A DNA stretch of 64,000 bases, from the NCBI RefSeq assembly GCF_000002235.5, contig NW_022145550.1:309501-373500 (forward strand), given 5' to 3'. The notes beneath the pieces were generated by a model. The model worked only from the letters and a program-made list of their open reading frames with translations. It was not told where the DNA came from and made no database searches. Both the position numbers and the translations under genes were made by a program. Origin of the DNA: Strongylocentrotus purpuratus. Its lineage: Eukaryota > Echinodermata > Echinoidea > Camarodonta > Strongylocentrotidae. This document shows, piece after piece, positions 11,301-22,800 of the stretch (positions are counted from its first letter, which is position 1; every line of letters starts with the position of its first letter).

Positions 11301-12798
11301 CAATCATTTTGAGTAATTAGAGTGAAAACATTAAAAAAATCTATACACTAAAATATTTCGAAATTTTGATATAATTATTGTTCGATTGAAATGATATATA
11401 ATGTACATACTTTATAAATATCAAGTGGAATTAAATGTCTCTCATCTCTTTTCCTTCTTTTTTCTTCTGTCCTGTCAGTAATAATGTAACATAATGTGTA
11501 ATGCTTGTAAATATAATATTCGGCTTAAAGTATGTTTTGTATTTAATGGGAATCATTTTTAACAAGCCATTTGGCTTTTATAAATTTCCTACTTCCTTTT
11601 TTCTATAATTATATCTACATGTATGTATGTATTTTGATCCTTTAAAAAAAATATTTTTAGAGATAGTAAAATATATGAAACTACATGAAATGAAATAAAT
11701 TCTCTTTCTTGATGACTCAAGTCTTTTCTATACATATCATGATCCTTGTAAGCTTGTGTAATTTTTGATTTGTGATATTATGTTCATTACTCTTTTTTGA
11801 GCATTGTGCTCTGCATTAAACTTGTTTATAATCATACATACATATGTGCAAAGTCGCCTTATTTAGTTCTGTGATATTTGTAATTCATTACAACAGAATC
11901 CCCAACTTCTCGTCGACACAACGGACTGCAGGGCTAAGATATGACAACCCTTATCGACAAACGTTTTTAGACAAAGGCTAAACGGCGTTCTAAATCAAAC
12001 CATGATGATGAAATATATTGTTTCCTGTTTCGTCTACTGCATTTCTGCTTATTTGATCTGTTTTTTAAATATTGGTCATTTCGATCACAGTGGGAAAACA
12101 TATATGGTAGCAAATGTTATAATCTTATGATGAAACACAATATAAAACAATTTAAAATCAAAATTTAACTAAAAATGGGATAGTGTGTTTTAAACCTATG
12201 TATTCCTCCTATCTACGTTTACACCTACCGGATGTCCATGATAATGCAACCACTTTTGTTAGGGTGTTATTAATACAGTGAAACCAGTATATGAGAAACA
12301 CTATAGTGAAATATAGAAAGGTGGTCTTTCAGAGCAAGTTCCTTTACAAGTTTAAATGAAAAATCATATTGAAGGGAAACGAAAAATGTGGTCTTTCTAT
12401 ACAGGTGGTCGCTAAAGCAGATTTGATATTTTGAGGATAATCCCTAGATCATTTGAAGCAGTGTAAGTATTTTTAAAGAAAATCACTATTGTATTTGTTT
12501 TAATTTAATAAGTTTTGTTTCCGCAAGGGATGGTTCCATTCCAGCCCCAAAAATAATCAAATGACCTGCTTTCCAAGGAAGCTCTACATTATACAGATGC
12601 ATAACATAACATCACATTTTATTAAAAAACAAAACACAAATTAAACTTCGTAAAAGTATAATAATTTTTGTTTTAAGGGAAAATTCAAACGAATGCATAA
12701 CAAAATTATTTGAAATAACAACATTAACCGGGGCCTACATCTCATTTATTCATTATATTTTACAAAAATCAAGCAGAAAACAAATTAATACTAGATTT

Positions 12799-12895
12799 GG
12801 GGGGGGGGGGGGGAGGGGGGAGAACTAGATATTAAGAAAGAAAAAGTAAAAGAAAAATTAATGGAGATTAAACAAGCCCCCCCCCCCCCCCTCCC
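12799..12895. repeat. Opposed poly-G and poly-C tracts
   Basis: A run of about 15 G plus GGGGGG (12799-12820) faces a run of about 15 C plus CCC (12877-12895), with about 56 bases between. The halves are complementary and could pair as a hairpin. Confidence 0.85.
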
Positions 12896-13240
12896 AATGA
12901 GCTGAAACAATAAGGCAGCTGAAATCAATCAAACTTTTATATGTTTGGATTTTTAAAGAGTGTGAGATAAAGATTGGCGACATATTTTAATTAGAGGCAA
13001 TTAACTACTTCATTTTATATTTAAAGGGAATTTGTTGAAAAGATATTGACCTTGGTATAGAAAACTGTGTTTACGATACCAGGGGAGCAATTAATTTACT
13101 ATTCTCTGCATATCTGGTGGTATACATTGTTGGCCTTATCAATAACAAACAATCGAGATATTCGAGTGTTTGGATATTGTATATTAAAACAAGCCATAAC
13201 GAAAACTTTATACTTTATTCTTTCTTCCATTAATAGATAG

Positions 13241-13445
13241 GAGGCGCGATAGCTCAGTCGGTAGAGCAGTGGTCTCGTAATCCGGTGACCCGGGTTCTAA
13301 ACCAAGGCGATGCGCTAGTGCCCTTTGGTAAGGCATTAATCCTCATTACCAGGTCCCTCGGAGAGGACCTCAAACCGTCTGCCGTCTGGTTGCTTACTAA
13401 CAAGCATTTATGCTTTCTTAGCAGTCAGGTAAAATAACCACAACC
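13241..13445 (+). mobile_element. tRNA-derived SINE, family A copy 2
   Basis: The best-preserved copy: A box GATAGCTCAGTCGGTAGAGC and B box GGTTCTAAACC. It has the same body and AGGTAAAATAACCA end as the copies at 4751 and 35905. Confidence 0.92.
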
Positions 13446-14706
13446 ATAGAAAAAGATAGAGTGTCGTCATTTTCTTTCATTTGATTTGCTACGAAATTGT
13501 TGTCATCCTAAAATATTGCCTGTTTTCTTAAACAACTACACCTTTTCTTTGTGATGTAGGCCTCGTCGTTAAGAGCTGGTAGGCTGTCGCCCTTGGCTAT
13601 TTGTATTGTGGTTTTCTTTTTTTGTTATAAAGGTATTTGCTAAAATGTAAACCCATTGTATATTTTGATCATGGCATTCACACGGTTCACTTCAATAATT
13701 GAAACGACCATCCCTTTACAACTTTTAAGACCCGAATACAAAGCATTTTTCCTACGGGAAGAATATGCAATGGGAAACAGATCTGACAATTTTACGCAGA
13801 GACAATTAATTTTGTTGTCTTAAAATGATAAGACGGATAAGTCGCCATGGCCATGCACATCTTAATATTGACGCTCTCGTTCCCGATGCGATTTCTAGTT
13901 CAAGACATACGATTGTTTTGTTGTTATAACCTCTCTTTCGCCATCTCTCTCTCTCTCTCTTTGGCTATTTGATCCTCTATCTCTCAAGTTTTCTCTTTCT
14001 ATCAACAGTTATTTCGTTCACTAAAAGATCTTTCCTGTAAAAATAAAATTATTGATTTGTTTCTGTATTCATATAACTCATAATAGATATACCTCCGAGA
14101 AGAATTTAAGCTGTTGCTTAACACCTGTTCAACCAAACGAAAAATCGTATTTAAGAAGTTCGGGTCAGATTTATGAAATTCACTGGACCAAATTAGGCTA
14201 AACCTGCTCAAACAAATATTGGCAACAAATAACATAAGAGGAAACCATAGCGTGAATCGTATTGAAATATAGTGATAACGAGGGCTTAAATATCTCATAA
14301 AGCCCGGAAATCTTTTACGTGTGTTTATTTTCATTTTTAACTTTGGGGGAGAGGAGCGTCCTGAATGGTGAGTAACTGTTCCAAACCTTTACGTAATTTT
14401 GATATGAAAGTTTACATCAAGGAGTCAGTCTGCCTAGTCTAAAATTATTATGAAAGTTATTTTAATTGGTTCTCTTTTTACATATAGATAATTGCATAAA
14501 TACTGCATTTATCAGACTTCAAGATGTATCAATAAAGAGTAAATTATATGCAAGTTATGTAAGTAACTTTATTTAAAAGAAACTATATTTCAAAGGGGAT
14601 TCATGATTCGTTTCGTCTTTATTCCACAAACCATGAATAAAAAAGATATTACATGTATAAATATAGCCTATACAAATAATACACAGCAGTGAGGGCATAA
14701 GTAAGA

Positions 14707-14802
14707 ATTACCCACACAAGGTACCTTTGGAAAAGTCTAACAGGAACGAGGCGATAGCCGAGTGCGTGTTTTTTTTTCAAAGGTACCGAGTGTGGGTAAT
14801 TT
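14707..14802. repeat. Imperfect inverted repeat (23-25 bp arms)
   Basis: ATTACCCACAC plus GGTACCTTTG at 14707-14729 is mirrored by CAAAGGTACC plus GTGTGGGTAAT at 14778-14802. This could be a short MITE-like element or a cruciform. Confidence 0.8.
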
Positions 14803-15476
14803 TACTAATGCCCGAACAAAATTATGTGTAATATTTGTTTTATAAAATTATGACGTGGATCCTTGTTATTTGATCAATCACCCTCATCTCAAACTCAAAG
14901 TCCATACATTAATCAGTCTACATCTAAGAGTATGATCTATAGATCTAAGTTCTAACCTAGACTATTTATATTTTTTGATCTTACTTTTTTAGTCTTACCT
15001 TTTATATCATCAGGATCATCCTTCATAAACTTGTAAATCAATGCAACAGGTCATAGAAAAAAATTGAAATTGAAACTCCAACTTGAACAATGTACATCTA
15101 GACTCGAGTCTACGTAGAACTTGAAGTAACTTAGAACTTGAACCAGCAAGGTAAAAATGTCTTTCCAAAGCGCATCTTCCAAACAGCGATAATGTACATG
15201 TAGAATAGTTTAAAACGCTGAAATAGTCAAATTCAAGTCATAGCCAAACATATGTACATGAAGATCTAGGCCTACACAAAGTCTTGTCTTGAACAGTCTT
15301 TAGACTATAGACCCTCTAAGGTTTGTTATAAATGTTCATCACACAATCGTGGATTTGAAAAGTATTTGAAGTCGTTGAAAGGTCCTGGTGTACCTTTTCC
15401 TGCCAAAATGCAAAAGATAGTTGTTTATGGGAATTCACATGAACGTCTACATTATTTGAGTCACGATCCGGAACTA

Positions 15477-16100
15477 CTATTTATAGCGGCTGTCTTGTCG
15501 TGTGCATGGAATCGGCGCGATTAGGCCTGCTTGGGCCTGGTCCTGGACCAGGATCTGGAACCGATTGAGTTGCACTAGGTAAAAACGTAAAGTGATGTTT
15601 CTTTTCTCGTAGAGACGACTTCCAAGATGTGAGGACATTTGTTTCTGCTGCTCGTGGCTAGTGTTACAGTAATTCTTGAGTGATTGCTCACTGTGGTGAC
15701 CACTCACTGATTGAATGTCTCGAGACTCGAAAACAGCTCTATCCAGAGTTGTGATGTATGTCGCTCTTAAGCAGTGGTTTGTGGTTTGTGTACAACTTAG
15801 AGCATCCAGCTTTCTGGGAAATTTGTTTCATCTTATTTCCCATTGTGATTTTGCCAACTGGAACATTGCAGTACCAGTTGTCACCATCTTCTGGCTTCTT
15901 TGCTTTTGGTTTCTGCCATAGAAAAGGGCAAACATATCAACTGGACACTTTGAACTTCCAGGTATTTCGTACATCACTCCGCTGTTCGACACCTCATCAT
16001 CACAATCGAGCACCGACGAGTTTTGTATGATTTCCATGTCACTAGTTGAGATCGCGGGTTTGTGCTTAGTGGAGCCTTTGCCTTCCTTCTTGAGCATCAC
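15477..16100 (-). mobile_element. Crypton-type tyrosine recombinase relic
   Basis: Read on the - strand in one frame, interrupted by one in-frame stop. It shows PGSSKCPVDMFALF, then TNHCLRATYITTLDRAVFE (the HxxR box), then SVSGHHSEQSLKNYC (the second conserved His and the Tyr region). The order CPV - HxxR - SGH - Y matches the C-terminal half of the DUF3504/Crypton recombinases, also known as domesticated copies such as KCTD1 and the ZMYM family. The N-terminal half and termini are not recognised. Host co-option is possible but the interruption argues for a dead copy. Confidence 0.75.
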
Positions 16101-16119
16101 TATATAAGACGGCTTTAAA

Positions 16120-16140
16120 CATTCTCACAGTGTGAGAATG
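16120..16140. repeat. Short perfect palindrome
   Basis: CATTCTCACA and TGTGAGAATG are separated by one base. It lies just upstream of the recombinase relic in that relic's orientation. Confidence 0.85.
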
Positions 16141-16224
16141 TTGCCTTGTCACGGATATCAGAGTTACGCAAGTCCAAAAAGTGTCTCTGTACACCATACC
16201 TGATCACTTGCATGGTTTTCGTGC

Positions 16225-17345
16225 TATACCAAGATCCAGGTATTTTGGAGGAACCCCCCCCCCCCCCCCCGTAACCTTTGTGATTTTTTTTTATTTTTGA
16301 TTTTTAATTACAAAAATTAAAAAAAAATTAAATTACCCCCCCCCCCCCCAACGGAACAAAATTTTAAATTTTCACATTTCGAGACCCCTCCCCCCTAAAA
16401 AAAAATATTTAAAAAAAAAAAAAAAAAAAAAAAAATCCCCTTTTTTCGAGGACAAATACAATTTTAAAAGAAAAAAAGTGAAGAAAAAAAATTGACAGAA
16501 AAGAAATATTTCGAGATAATTCGAGAAAAATAACATCCTTTAAAGGTACTATGTCCCATTTGCAGGCCCCAAAAAATGAAAAAGTTAAATTCCAACTGCA
16601 TTTGAAAGATAATACTAATTTTGAACTTCCCTAAAAAAAGTGGGGCTTGAAAATGTCTTCAAGTGGGAAAATAGCGACTATTAGTTGTCAAATCGACTTC
16701 AGGGCTATAGAGCCCAAAAGTAATAGTCTTGATTTTCAGACACTTGTACCGAATGGTCATACGTTTTATGCTGCGCAAAGATTCAATCAGTCAATCTGGC
16801 CATCACAAGAAGTGGGTTATTGATGTAGAAAAATGCTCATGTACCCTTTACAACTCTTTTCATGTATGTTATTACCAATGAAGAAAAAAAGCCAGTCAGT
16901 CACTCAATAGTGTCTGACAGTGAAGTCTAGCACGTAAACGGGTTTCCTTGCATAATTTGAATATGAGGACACTGCTAACGTTTAAATTTCACAGATAGGG
17001 CATACATGACATATTCATAATTCCTGTAAAGTTCTACAGAATTTGAGGTTGGCTGCAAAGGGACATAGTACCTTTAAAAACAAATTCTTGTAAAAAAAAA
17101 AAAAAAAAATTGGGAAGAAAAAAAATGTGAACAAAATAATTTTAAGGGAAAATATTCGATTTTTTTTTAAATTAAAAGAGACCCTCGGTAATGGGGTTGT
17201 GTGTGTAATTGGTGGCATAAAGTCCTCAAGAGGGCGGCATAAGTACTGATTAAAATATATATTTATTTCACCAGCTGGTTAATATAACACCGGAAAGTGA
17301 CCGGCCAGGAAAATAAAACAATTTGGTGTGGGCAGTGTGATCATC
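16225..17345. repeat. Older repeat unit, interrupted by a MITE
   Basis: C-rich and A-rich tracts with GAGGACAAATACAATTTTA and ATTTCGAGATAATTCGAGAA lie before the MITE. ACCCTCGGTAATGG, TTTCACCAGCTGGTTAATAT and AGTGACCGGCCAGGAAAAT lie after it. The same blocks run continuously at 40020-40440 without the MITE, so the MITE landed in this repeat. Confidence 0.8.
16544..17073. mobile_element. Non-autonomous TTAA-target transposon (MITE), copy 1
   Basis: Terminal inverted repeats AGGTACTATGTCCC...GGGACATAGTACCT, flanked on both sides by TTAA (16540-16543 and 17074-17077). About 530 bp with no coding capacity. TTAA duplication suggests a piggyBac- or Kolobok-type parent. Other copies lie at 43856 and 53011. 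Confidence 0.92.
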
Positions 17346-19699
17346 GTCATAATGAGGATTTTTGGAAGGCTTGATGTCGACTGTACATTTCGTTTATGTA
17401 CTTAGGCTGATTTATTAATAATAATGATAATATTTAATTTTTATATAGCGCTTTATACAAATGTCTCTAAGCGCTTTACAAATATACTATTACCCCGGTC
17501 ATTGGATTCAGTGCTTGCACGCACACATCCTTTTTGTGGATCCTTTTATAAGAACTAGGTATTATAATCAAATTATTGATCCATACGAACAAAAAATCCA
17601 TCTAAGATTTGATTTGATTTGATTGTTTATGTTAATGAACATATACATCATCATCGTACATAATGTATACCCTCAATCGTAATTGCCTAATAGTTGAATA
17701 CTTGTACGTACAGTCTTCTGCGTTCTGATTGGTTTAAACTAAACGCCCATTGAAGGCTGTATGGATGTATAGTTATACGAATTATGGCATGTAAAACGGT
17801 GTAAAGGGTGTGCGTGTGCTTGAGTATAAGGATTAGAGATCGACTGACATCGATTTTGTAGGTCACGAAGCCAATATATTCGACACCTGATAAGCATTTT
17901 AATCTTGTGCCAGCAAGCTTTATGAAATTGCAAAGATAGCTAACTTTCCTTCAAGCGTAACATATTGACAATAACCATATAACTGCTACCTGATTTACTT
18001 TTAATAGCATAAGCAGTGACCGTGGCTTTAATATATTTTCTTTGGGATAGGTCTCGCACAAAAAGCAAAAAAGGCTCAAAAACGGCAAAAGTATGGGTTC
18101 AAGTAAACAAGACTGATCTCCGGTCGATGAGTGTATGGATATGCGGCCTAGATATGCATTTCATTGTCATGACAGTGTCAATATAATATACACAAATAAA
18201 CAGATAACAATCGTACAGTGGTAAGTCTACCGTAAAAAAAACTGGAACAAAAATGTACAAGCCACTTAGAAACAGGTAAAAATGTCCAAATAAATCAATT
18301 AACTACAATTTTGAGACTGAGAAACTTGAATTGAATGTTACGCCAATGTTAGTGCAAGCTTCCTGACGAACACAGTTATAATTGTTATGATGCAGGCCTA
18401 TATCTTATTCAGCTGTCTATTACCGACGCTCACAACACATGCATTATTTATTCATTTATTTATTCAAGATTTCTTTTAACAGGGTAGTTGCATTCAGTTC
18501 CACTGGAAGCCAGTACATCTGCTTTTCAAGAAAGCCCTGCATAATACAATGACAGTATAAAAACATAAGTATAATAATACAATAATTACAAATTGTACAT
18601 AGTATTTTACAAGTGAAATATCATATTTAACATATATCTTTTAAAAAATAAGACTATTTGAATCATACAATATTTATCATTAATTATCAAAACAAACAAA
18701 ATACTGAATTATTACAGTAACAAAAGCACACCTAAAACAAAACACCTACAAAATATTAAAAAGAAAAATACAAAAAAACAAAAAACACACAATAAATAAA
18801 ATAGAAACACTGAAATAATTCGAGAAGGAATAGAGTGTAGAAGGCATTTTGCACTTTTGAGATTTTACAAAGAAGGTGAAAGAGTTACAGTAATTGCATA
18901 AAAAGACGGCATTGCTTTTTGAACAAATGTAATGATGTGCATGACTGTACAGAAAGTGGGAGTTTGTTATACAACATCGGACCAGTAGGCAAAGCTACGT
19001 TTCCTATATTCAGTGATTGCCTGTGGGACAAACGAAGGACATTCACAAATCAAATTCACGTTTATATATTCTGTTTTCTTTTTTCTTACAGAAACCTATT
19101 GGGGTTCGGTTTGAAACGAGCAACTTGGTGACGACACGTATTCTGAATCGGATAATTTCAGCCAATGCGATATGGCAGGAATGTAGGTGTATATCCATTA
19201 TAACAAAAGCCTAATAAGCCTACTGACCGTAACACTAACCATTTATAAGGAAATTCATATACCTCTTAAGCCCCTATCACATCATACTAGTTCTCACTAC
19301 GTTCTGGAACCGTCCTAGAAAATTGTTAAGCGGGTTGGCGTCGGGATAGAATATGAAAACAATGTCTATAATACGATTTTAGTTCGGTCATTAACCGTCC
19401 TCAATTCGTCCATCTCGTCTGTATTTCGTCCACAGTCAGTTTATATCAAGTTCAGATCAACCAAATTTGCCATTTACAAGCAGTCCTCCGTCCGTGTTTC
19501 AACCTCTTTGTTAATAGTATATGAGAAACTTCTTCTATTCCATAAAGATCGTTTACAGCTTGAAAGGAGCTTAATCAATTCGTTATCTGTCTGAAGAAAA
19601 TTCAAATGTTTGAACGTGATTGTACAACTACAAACTGAATTTGATACTAATGAAATAGATTATTTGTAAACAATATTTTATCTGTATATCTTGTTTTAG
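17078..19699. other. Stretch upstream of the first recognised NOX5 exon
   Basis: No coding exon is recognised. A LINE/SINE-type tail with TATAGCGCTTTATACAAATG lies at 17420-17540, and an AT-rich repeat segment at about 18440-18800. The NOX5 start exon, which must end with two bases of a codon, should lie here or further upstream but could not be pinned down. Confidence 0.5.
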
Positions 19700-19814
19700 G
19701 CAAGAAAAGGATGAGAAATGGTTGGTGAAGTTGGAGAAGCACTTTCAAGAAGTTGCAGGAGATGATAACCTCATTGATTTGGACGAGTTCATAAATGCAC
19801 TGAACGTGAAGAAG
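19700..19814 (+). CDS. NOX5: NOX5 exon: degenerate EF-hand 1
   Basis: Enters with one base completing a codon, leaves in phase 0. Reads EKWLVKLEKHFQEVAGDDN then LIDLDEFINALNVKK, matching the NOX5 N-terminus. The first EF loop lacks the usual Asp ladder, as in the vertebrate protein. Confidence 0.9.
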
Positions 19815-22800
19815 GTACGCAACATACAAGGCGCCACACCCATTAATTTGATTTAATTTGTGATGCAGCTAGCAACCACTTTGGAAATAATATACATATA
19901 TATATATGTATATATGATTAGCATTGATTTATACAAACACAACTCACCTCCTCCCCAACACACGCATTCACCAATACATCATCTTCATACATAAGTCATA
20001 ACACATCAATTTTATAATCAATGAATAAAATATTGTGCATGGATGGATCATCGTAAGCTTTATTAAAAGATGTTACAGACGTCCGGACGTCCAACAATAT
20101 AAAAGTTATAGGTATGCAAAATATTAAATGATGCAAATTTATGCTGTGAGAGAAAGCGAAATTTCGATAACTATTTAGTGATTGATTAGATTTCTTGGAT
20201 AAAAGTGATGCAAGTATTGAAGCTAGACGTTTATTTATTCCACATTTACATAAAAAGCAGTTGATGTTCATAAAAGCTGAAGAGAAGGTTTCAAAACAAT
20301 AGAGGTGGATAAGATAGAAGCATAATAATTATTTGCTAAATTAATAGTTTAGAGGGAGAATCGATACGCTGTCAACATAAACATGTGAGGAGTTTCCGTT
20401 TCAGATTCAGTTTATTATTTATATTTCACATGAATTTCCCATTTTGTAATGGATTCACCGAATTAATGGTACAAATTAATATGAATTCTATTAAATGAAT
20501 ATCTTATACCAATTTGTTTGAATGCATTGAATTGAAAGAATGAACGTTAAAGAAGAGTGAAATATGGAGGTAACTATGATGAAAGCTATGCTTGTGAGTA
20601 ACAGGCCCAACAGAGGAGCCCGCAGAGCCTGTATTTCATTAGGATCGAAGTGTTTTTATAATTAGAATCTGATTAATTGTTCTTGTCTATTTAGTCATTC
20701 TTTGCTGAGCGTTTCTTCGAACTAATTGACACGGATCAGTCAGGGAGTATCAGCTTGAAGGAACTGATCGGCGCTCTGCGGCTACTTGTCAATGGAACGG
20801 AACAAGAGAAACTTCACTTTCTCTTCCAGGTTTATGACGTAGATGGTAAGGTTGGAAAATCACAATAGCAGGATAACGGTAATTGCAGCGAAGTTTGGTA
20901 ATACAAATAAAGATTAAACATGATGACGTTTATAGACGTTAAATTATGATGACATTTATAGATAGAAAAGAACGTCATAAATACACTGTTGGTCGTAAAG
21001 GTGGAATTATTTTTTGTACCACAATTTATAGAATGATTTTGACAATGATTTATTTGCTAATAGATCTAGATAATAGTATATATTCTCAGATATTATTTAA
21101 TTTGCGAGTGTTTGTTTTGCGTTACTGCTAAAGCGTGTGTATGCTACTATGCTTATATCATAGGGGACCTACGTTCTTAAGTCATAACTGACAGTAATGG
21201 GGATTAATGCCTTACAAAAGGGCACTAATATAGCACATCGACACGGTTTTTATCAAAATGCAATAAATTATCAATAATTCATTGCATTTTCCACGGTCCC
21301 CAACAGGAAAAAATCCTCTCTGTGGCTATGCCTTGAACCATAATGCATCATGTTTGAATTATTTAATGTGATTTCTTTATTTTACAAGATACTATACAAC
21401 AAATGATTTCACAGCAACAAAACTACGTCTTTGACGTTTCCGTTCAATCCTAACAGGTAGCGGATTTATCGACTTTGATGAGCTCAAGACGGTCCTTCGG
21501 TCTTGCACAGCTGAATCTGCAATGACCCTGTGCGACGAAACATTGACGGAGCTCACTGAAATTCTCTTCGACGATGCCGATGTCGATGGCGATGGTGAGG
21601 TCAGCTTTGAAGAGCTTTCTGAACAGCTACAGCGGTACCCTGGCATCACATCTAATCTTACAATCAGGTAGGATATAAAACCAGATCAATAAACTTGCTA
21701 AATGTTCTAAAATACTTCTATAATACACAAATCTATAATTGTTCAAATAAAATTTTGAGTCATGTTAAGCTAAATCTCAGCTTACGAGCATTTTACCGGA
21801 TACCAGATGATATTTAAAGGTTAAGTTTAAATTAATGTTGATTTGATACTTTATCATTGACATGTTGAAGAGCGCCATCTGAATTAAAACTAGCTTTGCC
21901 TTTACAAGTTATGCGGCAGAAATGAACTTGCTGAAAAGTTGCAGTAGCAACGGAACTTGGGTTTTTGTGTAATTCCTTCCATGACTTCAATTCCTATTAC
22001 AAACAATATTTACATTGAGTTATATTAATACGAAAGCATGATTACTCAAACTAATTTATTTTATCAGTGCGGCTGAGTGGCTGAACCCTAAAACAAAGAA
22101 ACCTAAAAGTCAATCACACACATCGACACATTGTAGCTACAATACACTCCGCAATCACTTCTCCGTCATCATCTTCTGGATCGTCTTCGTGATGATCAAC
22201 GCTGGGCTGGCAGCATGGGGTGCGTACGAAGGTTATCAAAGCGTCAGTGATGAGAGGCATCCAGCGGCAATATCCATCGCCAGAAGTGCAGGTATTTGAT
22301 TTATTATCTCATTAGTTCTCTCTTCTGTTCTAGTCTTTCTGGCGCCCCTCGCTCTCTCCAAAAAGAAGATACGACGCGGTAAAAAAGCCGGTGCGCTTTT
22401 TTAAAACTGTATAAATGAATAGTAACTACTTGCGCGATTCTACCGAGCTCTGTACTACAAGATACAGAAATATGAAGTGCATTACAGGCACTACACATTA
22501 AGCCGTCTTTAAAAACAACAACGACGCGGTTTCGCCGCCTAATGTCTGAACGAGCCTTTATCATCCCACTCGACTTGCTGCACTGGAAATACTGCCTGAT
22601 AACCATGTTGTTAAAAAAAAACAATACTTATACATAATTTTGCTAACATCAAACTACAGGTCGCTGTCTTAGTTTCGAATGCTGTTTTGTCCTGGTCCTG
22701 ATGCTTCGGAAGCTGTTGACGATATTACGTAATACGTTCCTGATGTCGGTGCTCCCTCTCGATCAGCATGTCGTAATCCACAAGATTGTTGCCGTCTTCA

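Larger units (their letters stand above)
8937..15476. other. Gene-poor stretch between the receptor and the Crypton relic
   Basis: No host exon is recognised. Seen here are LINE remnants near 9720-10060 and 11190-11300, a SINE at 13241, opposed homopolymer tracts at 12799-12895, an inverted repeat at 14707-14802 and simple AT-rich sequence. Open frames at 10724-10942 and 14002-14334 match nothing I know and lack splice or codon support. Confidence 0.6.

Noticed and set aside
14002-14334. 110-codon - strand open frame
   Set aside because: No recognised domain, no splice partners, AT-rich codons as expected by chance.
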